Shown here piece by piece: positions 1 through 5,171 of a DNA stretch of 5,171 nt (the first letter of the stretch is position 1; the number at the start of each line of letters is the position of its first letter). Source of the stretch: an uncultured Ruminococcus sp. (GTDB lineage: Bacteria > Bacillota > Clostridia > Oscillospirales > Acutalibacteraceae). A model generated the notes under the pieces. The model saw nothing but the letters and a program-made list of their open reading frames with translations, ran no database searches and was not told the DNA's origin. The stretch is from positions 1 to 5,171 of the forward strand of contig CACXDE010000213.1 in the NCBI GenBank assembly GCA_902766305.1. The letters are read 5' to 3'. The position numbers were made by a program, and so were the translations under genes.

Positions 1-382
<382 letters not shown>

Positions 383-392
383 AAACTTCCTG

Positions 393-424
393 CAGCCGCT
401 CTGTATCGGGCGGCTGTGATTTTT
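393..424 (+). terminator. Rho-independent terminator after tgt
   Basis: A seven-base-pair GC-rich stem, CAGCCGC (393-399) with GCGGCTG (410-416), has a 10-base loop and can extend by G-U pairs. Five T's follow at 420-424. It starts 10 bases after the tgt stop and separates tgt from the yajC promoter. Confidence 0.8.
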
Positions 425-460
425 AATAAAATTAATTTTTACAAAAAAGCTAAAAAATAC

Positions 461-489
461 TTGCAAGTTTACAATATGCCTGTTATAAT
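461..489 (+). promoter_or_regulatory. Housekeeping sigma promoter for yajC (extended -10)
   Basis: The -35 is TTGCAA (461-466) and the -10 is a perfect TATAAT (484-489), separated by 17 bases. A TGn extended -10 element (TG at 481-482) is also present. The start of transcription should be near 496, giving a leader of about 60 bases before yajC. It lies just downstream of the tgt terminator, so yajC looks independently transcribed. Confidence 0.8.
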
Positions 490-555
490 GATACTTGTTT
501 TATTGTTTGAAAAAATAAACAAGATTTTACCCGAAGAAGAAAGGAAATGGATTTT

Positions 556-960
556 ATGTTAGATCTTACAGTGCTTGCAGCTGCGGCAACTACTGACGCT
601 GCTGCTGAATCAAGCCCCTGGGCAACAGCCGGTATGTTCGGATTCTGGATACTTATTTTTGTTGCAATGTATTTTATCCTCATCCGTCCGCAGAGAAAGA
701 AACAAAAAGAAGAGGAAGAAATGAGGGGCAGCGTTGAAATAGGTGACGACGTTACCACCATCGGCGGCGTCGTAGGCAGAGTTATTGCCGTGCGTGACGA
801 TGATGAAACTGTAGTTATTGAAACGGGCAGTGACAAAACAAGAATGCGCTTCAAAAAGTGGGCTATCAGCTCCATAGACACCCCTGAGAAGCAGATCAAA
901 AAGGAAGAAAAGGCTGATAAGAAGAAAAAGAAAAAAGAATCCAAGGATGAAGAAGAATGA
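556..960 (+). CDS. yajC: Preprotein translocase accessory subunit YajC
   Basis: YajC is a small single-span membrane protein that associates with SecDF and the SecYEG channel; its exact role is still unclear. From the ATG at 556 it has 134 residues, slightly longer than typical. A short Ala-rich N-terminus leads into one membrane helix at about 22-43, then the family signature IRPQRKKQK at 43-51. A small soluble domain follows, with GDDVTTIGGVVGRV at about 67-80. The last ~25 residues are almost all Lys and Glu, an unusually charged tail. An in-frame ATG at 547 would add three residues, but AAGGAA (541-546) sits 9 bases before 556 and touches 547, so I prefer 556. A strong promoter lies upstream and a terminator downstream. 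Family assignment is firm; the start is uncertain by three codons. Confidence 0.93.
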   Translation: MLDLTVLAAAATTDAAAESSPWATAGMFGFWILIFVAMYFILIRPQRKKQKEEEEMRGSVEIGDDVTTIGGVVGRVIAVRDDDETVVIETGSDKTRMRFKKWAISSIDTPEKQIKKEEKADKKKKKKESKDEEE

Positions 961-963
961 TTC

Positions 964-1007
964 AAAGGGAATGAAGCGGCGGACAATGCCCTGCTTCATT
1001 CCTTTTT
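964..1007 (+). terminator. Rho-independent terminator after yajC
   Basis: A perfect 10-base-pair stem, 968-977 with 993-1002, extends outward through G-U and A-T pairs to 964/1006. It is followed by TTTTT at 1003-1007. The loop can form an inner GGC/GCC pairing (978-980 with 988-990). The hairpin begins three bases after the yajC stop and ends 22 bases before the next gene. No clear promoter lies between it and that gene, so it may act as a partial terminator. Confidence 0.8.
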
Positions 1008-1029
1008 AATAAAATGAAAGGACGATAAT

Positions 1030-2118
1030 ATGAACGGAACTATCAAAAAAATAGTGATAACAGGCGGTCCCTGCGCCGGAAAATCAACTGCCCTGAGCCG
1101 CATACAAAAGCATTTTTCCCAGATAGGCTATTCTGTCATAATCATACCGGAAACAGCAACAGAACTGATATCCGGCGGAATTGCGCCCTGGACCTGCACA
1201 ACAAATTATGATTATCAGATATGTCAGATGCGGTATCAGATTGAAAAGGAAAAAATCTTTGAAGCAGCCGCAAATACAATGGATAAGGAGAAAATACTGA
1301 TAGTATGCGACAGAGGACTTACAGATAATCGTATTTATATGAGTGATGATGAGTTTGACCGCATACTCAAAGATCTTGGCGAAAATGAGGTTGAAGTCAG
1401 AGACAGGTATGACGCAGTATTTCACCTTGTTACGGCTGCAAAGGGTGCAAGGGAGTATTATACTACAGCGAATAATACAGCAAGAACGGAAAGCCCTGAA
1501 ACCGCCGCTGTTATGGATGACCGTCTTATCGCAGCATGGACAGGACACCCCCATCTGTGGGTCATCGACAACGAAGGCAGCTTTGACGACAAAATGAAGC
1601 GGCTTATATGTGAGATAGCCTTCTTCCTCGGAGAACCCGAACCGCTTGAAATAGAGAGAAAATTTCTGATTGAATATCCCGACCTTGAAAAGCTTGAAGC
1701 AGCTGGGCAATGTCACAAGGTAGAGATAATGCAGACCTATCTCAAAAACAAGGACGGAAATGAGATACGTCTGCGTCAGCGGGGCGAAAACGGACACTAC
1801 ATATATTTTGAAACAATAAAGCGCACCATTACCGGAATGAAAAGAGTAGAGATAGAAAAACGTCTTACAAAGGACGAATATCTTACCCAGCTTATGGAAG
1901 CTGATTTCACGAAACGTCAGATACGGAAAGACCGCTACTGTCTGATGTATAAGAACCGGTATTTTGAGATAGACGTTTATCCATTCTGGCAGGATAAGGC
2001 AGTTGCAGAGATAGAACTGAGCGATGAAAACGATGAATTTGAATTTCCGGATTTCATAAAGGTAATAAAAGAGGTTACTGACGATCCTTATTACAGAAAC
2101 TATGCGCTTGCAAGGTAA
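1030..2118 (+). CDS. P-loop NTPase (AAA_28-like) fused to CYTH triphosphate-tunnel domain
   Basis: This is a 362-residue soluble two-domain protein. The N-terminal half (about 5-200) is a P-loop NTPase of the AAA_28/nucleotide-kinase type: Walker A GGPCAGKST at 12-20 and a Walker-B-like strand ILIVCDRG at 89-96, with Asp94. The C-terminal half (about 204-360) is a CYTH domain with its polar tunnel residues intact: ExExK at Glu207/Glu209/Lys211, RLR at 247-249, Lys264, ExE at 274/276, Arg302, ExD at 313/315 and ExE at 327/329. CYTH enzymes bind triphosphates with metal ions (thiamine triphosphatase, RNA triphosphatase, class IV adenylate cyclase). The same domain pair occurs in the eukaryotic protein TTD14, reported to bind GTP and phospholipid. 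The substrate here is unknown. The start is supported by AAAGGA (1017-1022) with a 7-base gap. It is separated from yajC by a terminator and may share a transcript with the next gene 54 bases on. Confidence 0.9.
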   Translation: MNGTIKKIVITGGPCAGKSTALSRIQKHFSQIGYSVIIIPETATELISGGIAPWTCTTNYDYQICQMRYQIEKEKIFEAAANTMDKEKILIVCDRGLTDNRIYMSDDEFDRILKDLGENEVEVRDRYDAVFHLVTAAKGAREYYTTANNTARTESPETAAVMDDRLIAAWTGHPHLWVIDNEGSFDDKMKRLICEIAFFLGEPEPLEIERKFLIEYPDLEKLEAAGQCHKVEIMQTYLKNKDGNEIRLRQRGENGHYIYFETIKRTITGMKRVEIEKRLTKDEYLTQLMEADFTKRQIRKDRYCLMYKNRYFEIDVYPFWQDKAVAEIELSDENDEFEFPDFIKVIKEVTDDPYYRNYALAR

Positions 2119-2172
2119 TAATAATACAACAAGCGACATATAATTCATAAAAAGATAACTGATAAGGGTACG

Positions 2173-2574
2173 GTGTTGCTTGTGAAGGATAGAAGGGGTT
2201 TTGTGCTGCCGGTTCTGATAAGCGGTATTGTAGGGACGGGGACTGTATTTCTGCTTATGCTGCTTTTCGCTTTTATTACGGTAAAAACAGGAAATATGGA
2301 TACAGGTCTTTTTATGCCGGTAAATATTGTCTCGCTTTGTACCGGCGCATTTATCGGAGGTCTGATCTGCGCAAAGATAATGAAGGAAAAGGGCTTTATC
2401 TGGGGAATGGTTACTGCGTCTGCAATTTTCCTGATAACATCTGCTGCCGTAATAGCTTTCGGCGGAGAAGCAACTCTACAGCTTATACTCAAACTGGCTG
2501 CAATGCTGCCCGCAGGCGCTATAGGCGGTATTCTCGGTGTATCCAAAAGAAAAAAACGAAGGTATCAGAGATAA
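2173..2574 (+). CDS. TIGR04086-type four-helix membrane protein
   Basis: This is a 133-residue integral membrane protein of unknown function. Four hydrophobic segments lie at about 11-37, 47-69, 74-96 and 101-123, with a short basic N-terminus and a strongly basic tail (KRKKRRYQR) after the last helix, placing both ends inside the cell. Glycine-rich packing motifs occur (GAFIGG at 58-63, GAIGGILG at 115-122). Size, topology and position beside SCIFF and yajC fit the TIGR04086 family of Firmicutes membrane proteins. That assignment is from memory of the family, not a search. The start is uncertain: GTG at 2173, TTG at 2176 and GTG at 2182 are all in frame, and AAGGG (2164-2168) lies 4, 7 and 13 bases before them. 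A lone TATAAT (2139-2144) upstream lacks a matching -35, so co-transcription with the preceding gene is likely. Confidence 0.75.
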   Translation: MLLVKDRRGFVLPVLISGIVGTGTVFLLMLLFAFITVKTGNMDTGLFMPVNIVSLCTGAFIGGLICAKIMKEKGFIWGMVTASAIFLITSAAVIAFGGEATLQLILKLAAMLPAGAIGGILGVSKRKKRRYQR

Positions 2575-2581
2575 AACATGA

Positions 2582-2610
2582 TTGAAATTATCTGCAATGT
2601 ATGATAGAAT
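2582..2610 (+). promoter_or_regulatory. Housekeeping sigma promoter for scfA (extended -10)
   Basis: TTGAAA (2582-2587) and TAGAAT (2605-2610) are separated by 17 bases, with TG at 2602-2603 forming an extended -10. Transcription should begin near 2617, giving a leader of about 56 bases to the scfA start at 2673. This also rules out an upstream ATG at 2601, which lies inside the promoter. The promoter begins 8 bases after the previous stop codon. Confidence 0.75.
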
Positions 2611-2662
2611 ATATTAAGGCAGGCATAGATCAGTTTATGGCTGCGTTACTAAAAACCGAAAG

Positions 2663-2669
2663 GGTGATC
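2663..2669 (+). promoter_or_regulatory. Ribosome binding site that fixes the scfA start
   Basis: GGTGATC matches the distal part of the anti-Shine-Dalgarno pairing (complement of GATCACC in the 16S tail) instead of the usual AGGAGG core. Its GG lies 8 bases before the ATG at 2673. It supports translation from 2673, not from 2601. Confidence 0.6.
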
Positions 2670-2672
2670 TCA

Positions 2673-2816
2673 ATGTCAGCAAAGCATATCAAAACTCTCA
2701 ACAAGGCTAACCTCAAGGAGTCAGCTGTAAAGGGCGGCTGCGGCGAATGCCAGGCTTCCTGTCAGTCTGCATGCAAAACATCATGCACAGTAGCCAATCA
2801 GAAGTGTGAGAAATAA
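2673..2816 (+). CDS. scfA: Six-cysteine SCIFF ranthipeptide precursor
   Basis: SCIFF (six cysteines in forty-five residues) is a ribosomally made peptide modified by the radical SAM enzyme ScfB, which links cysteines to other residues by thioether bonds. The 47-residue product has the family leader KHIKTLN at 4-10, a Gly-Gly at 21-22, and a core with Cys at 23, 26, 30, 34, 38 and 45. The stretch CQSACKTSCTVANQ at 30-43 is almost invariant in the family. By homology to the Clostridium thermocellum peptide (Cys32-Thr37), a Cys34-Thr39 bond is expected. A longer in-frame reading from 2601 adds 24 residues but starts inside the promoter and lacks a suitable ribosome site. SCIFF peptides have been proposed to act in signalling; no exporter or protease is seen nearby. 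A terminator follows and scfB lies about 320 bases downstream. Confidence 0.96.
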   Translation: MSAKHIKTLNKANLKESAVKGGCGECQASCQSACKTSCTVANQKCEK

Positions 2817-2851
2817 TTTGCGGCGAACGAAGTACCCTTGTACTTCATTGT

Positions 2852-2897
2852 CAAAGGGCGGCAGCTTTTGGTTTGATCTGTCCGCCCTTTGCTTTTT
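2852..2897 (+). terminator. Rho-independent terminator after scfA
   Basis: A perfect 10-base-pair stem, CAAAGGGCGG (2852-2861) with CCGCCCTTTG (2882-2891), has a 20-base loop and is followed by CTTTTT (2892-2897). A smaller hairpin, GAAGTAC (2829-2835) with GTACTTC (2840-2846), lies just before it. The terminator sits between the precursor and its maturase, so scfA should be made in excess of scfB or separately from it. Confidence 0.85.
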
Positions 2898-2932
2898 ACT
2901 GTAATAAAAATGAGCTTGACGCCCGTTTTTTC

Positions 2933-2969
2933 TTGGGTAAAACCCTTTTGAAAAAGGGTTATTCCCCAA
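2933..2969 (+). repeat. AT/GC palindromic intergenic repeat
   Basis: An inner hairpin pairs AACCCTTTT (2941-2949) with AAAAGGGTT (2952-2960). An outer stem pairs TTGGG (2933-2937) with CCCAA (2965-2969). A related run CCCC-TTTCC follows at 2971-2979. The style resembles dispersed palindromes in ruminococcal intergenic DNA; copy number cannot be judged from one window. No T-tract follows, so it is not a standard terminator. Confidence 0.55.
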
Positions 2970-3027
2970 ACCCCTTTCCAAAAACTTTTAATACTTGCTA
3001 TTGATAAGAATTATGTAATTAACGGGT

Positions 3028-3097
3028 GCAGGGAACTTGTTCCCTGCCGGGGTCCGGGCGAGAAGCCCGGGCAGGGTTTGTTGCGGCAGCCCCAACA
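3028..3097 (+). repeat. GC-rich multi-hairpin repeat in the scfB leader
   Basis: Three stem-loops lie in series: GCAGGGAA (3028-3035) with TTCCCTGC (3040-3047); GTCCGGGC (3052-3059) with GCCCGGGC (3065-3072), including one G-U pair; and a weaker TGTTG (3079-3083) with CAACA (3093-3097). The block is far richer in G+C than the flanking DNA. It ends 27 bases before the scfB ribosome site. It looks like a REP-type or small mobile palindromic element, though a structured leader is possible. Confidence 0.55.
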
Positions 3098-3137
3098 TAT
3101 CAAACAAAACTTTATTAAGGAAACAGGAGAAAGAAAA

Positions 3138-4553
3138 ATGATACATAAATATAAGCTCGGAGGATATAATATTTGTCTGGACGTTCACAGCGGTGCTGTA
3201 CACGTTCTTGACGACGTCGCTTATGATATACTTGATATTCTTGAAAAAACAGAAAAAATGACAAAAGAACCTCAGCAGGAAATATTTGACTGCCTTGGGG
3301 ATAAATATGACAGAGAAGAAATAAAAGAAACCTACGACGCACTTTATGAATTGTATGACAACGGTCTTTTGTTCTCCCCCGATGATTACGAGCAGTTTGC
3401 TGATATGATGACAAAAGCACCGATAAAATCCATGTGCATAAACATTTCGCATGACTGTAATCTCAGATGCGAATACTGCTTTGCTGCAAAGGGCGATTTC
3501 GGTCAGGGACGCTGTCTTATGCCGCTCGAAACAGCAAAAAAGGCTATTGATTTTATAATAGCCAATTCAGGAACAAGAAGAAATCTTGAAGTAGACTTTT
3601 TCGGCGGAGAACCGCTGATGAATTTTGATGTCGTAAAGCAGACGGTTGAATATGCAAGAAGCATAGAAAAAAAATATAACAAGTATTTCCGTTTTACGAT
3701 CACAACGAACGGACTTCTGCTTGACGATGAGAAGATAGAATACATAAACCGCGAAATGAACAATGCCGTTCTCTCCCTTGACGGAAGAAAGGAAGTCAAC
3801 GACAGGATGAGAGTTACACCGAACGGCAAGGGCTGCTATGATGTTATAGTTCCCAAATATCAGAAGCTTGTTGCAGGTCGCGGCGACAAGGATTATTATA
3901 TCCGCGGTACGTTCACAAAATACAATCTTGATTTTACAAATGATGTACTTCACTTCTATAAACTGGGATTCGATCAGCTTTCAATCGAACCTGTAGTATC
4001 TGATCCCAAGCTTGACTACAGCATTAAATATGATGATCTGCCAAGGGTTTTTGAAGAATACGACCGCCTTGCAAATACTATTATAGAATCAAGGAAAAAG
4101 GGCGAATATTTCAACTTCTTCCATTTTATGATAGACCTGAATCAGGGACCATGCGCAATAAAGCGTCTTCGCGGATGCGGATGCGGAAACGAATATGTAG
4201 CCGTAACGCCGCAGGGCGATATTTACCCGTGTCATCAGTTTGTAGGCAATGAAGCGTACAAAATGGGCAATCTGCATGACGGCACTTTCAATACCGATAT
4301 GAAAGAGGATTTCGCAAAGGCTAACGTCTACAGCAAGGAAAACTGCAAAAACTGCTGGGCAAAGTTCTATTGTTCGGGCGGATGCAACGCCAATAATTAC
4401 CAGTACGAGGGCGATATCAGAAAATCACACAGGACTTCATGCGAGCTTGAAAAAAAGCGTCTTGAATGCGCAATAATGATAAAGGCTGCCCTTGCAGAGG
4501 AAAGTGACGCTTATGAATGTGACGGCGAGGATTGTTTCAGCTCATGTCTGTAA
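3138..4553 (+). CDS. scfB: SCIFF maturase, radical SAM/SPASM thioether-forming enzyme
   Basis: ScfB installs thioether cross-links from cysteine sulfur to other residues in the SCIFF peptide using S-adenosylmethionine and iron-sulfur clusters, in the cytoplasm. Domains in the 471-residue product: an N-terminal PqqD-like peptide-recognition domain (about 1-90); the radical SAM core with CxxxCxxC at Cys107/111/114 and GGEP at 156-159; and a C-terminal SPASM region. SPASM cysteines visible are 339, 347, 365 (in the Gx4C pattern), CxxCx5CxxxC at 403/406/412/416, and 435, enough for two auxiliary 4Fe-4S clusters. Extra cysteines are 349 and a tail at 461, 466 and 470. The ATG at 3138 has AGGAGA (3125-3130) at a 7-base gap; an upstream in-frame TTG at 3078 lies inside a repeat and is rejected. 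The precursor scfA is upstream, beyond a terminator. No convincing promoter is visible between the two. Confidence 0.96.
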   Translation: MIHKYKLGGYNICLDVHSGAVHVLDDVAYDILDILEKTEKMTKEPQQEIFDCLGDKYDREEIKETYDALYELYDNGLLFSPDDYEQFADMMTKAPIKSMCINISHDCNLRCEYCFAAKGDFGQGRCLMPLETAKKAIDFIIANSGTRRNLEVDFFGGEPLMNFDVVKQTVEYARSIEKKYNKYFRFTITTNGLLLDDEKIEYINREMNNAVLSLDGRKEVNDRMRVTPNGKGCYDVIVPKYQKLVAGRGDKDYYIRGTFTKYNLDFTNDVLHFYKLGFDQLSIEPVVSDPKLDYSIKYDDLPRVFEEYDRLANTIIESRKKGEYFNFFHFMIDLNQGPCAIKRLRGCGCGNEYVAVTPQGDIYPCHQFVGNEAYKMGNLHDGTFNTDMKEDFAKANVYSKENCKNCWAKFYCSGGCNANNYQYEGDIRKSHRTSCELEKKRLECAIMIKAALAEESDAYECDGEDCFSSCL

Positions 4554-4557
4554 TACT

Positions 4558-4732
4558 TTATAGTAAACGTCATTTATAAAGACCTATTATCATCTTGAAT
4601 AATATTTTTCCGCTCTGTCATTCTGAGGAGCGCAGCGACGAAGAATCTTTCCGAAAACTCTGCTTTAGTGGAAAAGATCCTTCGCTTACGCTCAGGATGA
4701 CATTAAGGCAAAGCTTTTGTCGTTTACTATAA
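4558..4732. repeat. Nested inverted-repeat (MITE-like) element in the scfB-DUF378 gap
   Basis: The outer ends are a perfect 12-base inverted repeat: TTATAGTAAACG (4558-4569) and CGTTTACTATAA (4721-4732). Inside lies a second, longer imperfect inverted repeat: 4616-4650, starting TGTCATTCTGAG, and 4672-4702, ending CTCAGGATGACA. These ends match at 11 of 12 positions, and similarity continues inward with a 5-base length difference. The inner unit resembles a TGTCATTCTGAG-type palindrome that I recall as dispersed in many bacterial genomes. No open reading frame or transposase is present. It starts 4 bases after the scfB stop and covers most of this 301-base gap. A clear target duplication is not visible. 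Confidence 0.65.
4586..4609 (+). terminator. Possible weak AT-only terminator after scfB
   Basis: ATTAT (4586-4590) can pair with ATAAT (4599-4603), and T's follow at 4605-4609. The stem contains no G-C pair, so it would be weak. It lies inside the inverted-repeat element, whose larger palindromes may also stop or stabilise the scfB transcript. No other terminator is seen after scfB. Confidence 0.25.
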
Positions 4733-4787
4733 GTGTATAAAACAATCTTCTTCGGTTATACTATGATAGTGAATAGTCATTGGCTGC

Positions 4788-4827
4788 CTGTCATTATATA
4801 GTGACAGATGCAAACTGATAACTATCA
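4788..4827. promoter_or_regulatory. Paired small palindromes upstream of the DUF378 gene
   Basis: CTGTCATT (4788-4795) pairs with AGTGACAG (4800-4807), with one G-U pair, and TGATA (4816-4820) pairs with TATCA (4823-4827). An additional TGATAGT (4764-4770) is complementary to ACTATCA (4821-4827). They could be an operator or leader structure. A TATAAT at 4832-4837 has only a poor -35 and lies too close to the ribosome site, so no promoter is assigned. Confidence 0.3.
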
Positions 4828-4854
4828 ACTATATAATAACCGGAGGTCAGTAAA

Positions 4855-5082
4855 ATGCTTGATAAAATCGCATTGATACTGCTGATAATCGGCGGACTTA
4901 ACTGGGGAAGCATAGGTATTTTCCAGTTTGACATGGTCGCATGGCTTTGCGGCGGTCAGACAGGTATCGTCAGCAGGATCATATATACTTTAGTCGCTCT
5001 TGCGGCAGTATGGTGTATTTCACTTCTGTTTCGAGAGAATGCCGTCATCGACGAGGACCGCAGACCGGCTTTCTCTGAATAA
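4855..5082 (+). CDS. DUF378 family small membrane protein
   Basis: This is a 75-residue membrane protein of unknown function, about the usual length for DUF378. The family pattern GGLNWGSIGIFQFDMVAWL lies at 13-31. Membrane segments are at about 4-23 and 39-58, followed by a short acidic tail (60-75). The start is firm: GGAGGT (4842-4847) lies 7 bases before the ATG. It is monocistronic here, with an inverted-repeat element upstream and a strong terminator downstream. Nothing in the sequence links it functionally to the SCIFF genes. DUF378 proteins occur widely in Firmicutes and other bacteria without an assigned role. Confidence 0.9.
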   Translation: MLDKIALILLIIGGLNWGSIGIFQFDMVAWLCGGQTGIVSRIIYTLVALAAVWCISLLFRENAVIDEDRRPAFSE

Positions 5083-5126
5083 GCCTTCAAATACTACCAG
5101 ATTACTTTCTAAGCTTTAAAATAAAA

Positions 5127-5165
5127 GCGTCCGGCAGATACTTTAATATCCGCCGGATGTTTTTT
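5127..5165 (+). terminator. Rho-independent terminator after the DUF378 gene
   Basis: The stem pairs 5127-5140 with 5147-5160, with core TCCGGC (5130-5135) and GCCGGA (5152-5157). There is one A-C mismatch, two G-U pairs and a six-base loop. Six T's follow at 5160-5165, the first of which overlaps the stem base. It lies 44 bases after the stop codon. Confidence 0.85.
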
Positions 5166-5171
5166 GTATAA

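Noticed and set aside
483..999. Reverse-strand frames opposite yajC
   Set aside because: Ser/Phe-rich translations are the mirror of the Lys/Glu codons of yajC and have no support.
2139..2144. TATAAT before the TIGR04086 gene as a promoter
   Set aside because: No -35-like hexamer lies 16-18 bases upstream; the nearest TTGCAA is 25 bases away.
1084..2148. Long reverse-strand open frame opposite the P-loop/CYTH gene
   Set aside because: It is a shadow of the forward gene: its product is rich in Cys, Phe and Tyr and has no recognisable domain.
2337..2585. Forward frame overlapping the TIGR04086 gene
   Set aside because: The translation is Arg/Asn/Cys-rich without domain features; the overlapping frame gives a coherent four-helix protein.
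2601..2672. N-terminal extension of scfA starting at the ATG at 2601
   Set aside because: This ATG overlaps the -10 element of the scfA promoter, and the added residues do not resemble SCIFF leaders.
2995..3023. TTGCTA/ATTAAC as a promoter for scfB
   Set aside because: The -10 match is poor and better -10 candidates have the wrong spacing.
2933..3097. CRISPR-like repeat array
   Set aside because: The palindromes differ in sequence and spacing, with no repeated unit separated by unique spacers.
3078..3137. Upstream TTG start extending ScfB by 20 residues
   Set aside because: It lies in the GC-rich repeat without a ribosome site; the ATG at 3138 has AGGAGA at 7 bases and gives the normal N-terminus.

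Overview
The window reads as low-to-mid GC, purine-rich chromosomal DNA from a Gram-positive Clostridia member. A Ruminococcus-like member of the Oscillospiraceae is my best guess. The reasons are the SCIFF peptide and its maturase (a hallmark of Clostridia), strong AAAGGA/GGAGGT ribosome sites, and GC-rich palindromic intergenic repeats of a kind I associate with ruminococcal genomes. Every gene lies on the + strand.

Layout: the 3' third of tgt (tRNA-guanine transglycosylase, 1-382) ends in a hairpin terminator. A near-consensus extended -10 promoter (461-489) then drives yajC (556-960), the small membrane partner of SecDF, which has its own terminator. Next come a P-loop/CYTH fusion protein (1030-2118) with intact active-site residues in both domains, and a four-helix membrane protein of the TIGR04086 type (2173-2574). 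A second good extended -10 promoter (2582-2610) precedes scfA (2673-2816), the 47-residue six-cysteine SCIFF precursor, followed by a strong terminator. After about 240 bases dense in palindromes comes scfB (3138-4553), the radical SAM/SPASM enzyme that makes thioether bonds in SCIFF. A 301-base gap then holds a nested inverted-repeat element (4558-4732). The last gene (4855-5082) is a small DUF378 membrane protein with a strong terminator.

How the genes work together: the best-supported system is the ranthipeptide (SCIFF) pair scfA-scfB. The peptide's leader should be bound by the N-terminal recognition domain of ScfB, and core cysteines joined to other residues through thioethers, Cys34-Thr39 being the pair predicted by homology. 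No dedicated exporter or protease is visible. The other genes belong to a conserved Clostridia neighbourhood (tgt, yajC, TIGR04086, scfA, scfB and, from memory, secD/secF). Here the P-loop/CYTH gene sits inside that series, and secD/secF do not follow scfB within the window.

The points most worth a second look are the P-loop/CYTH protein of unknown substrate, the terminator and repeat block that separates scfA from scfB, the cysteine-rich tail of ScfB, and the two repeat elements.
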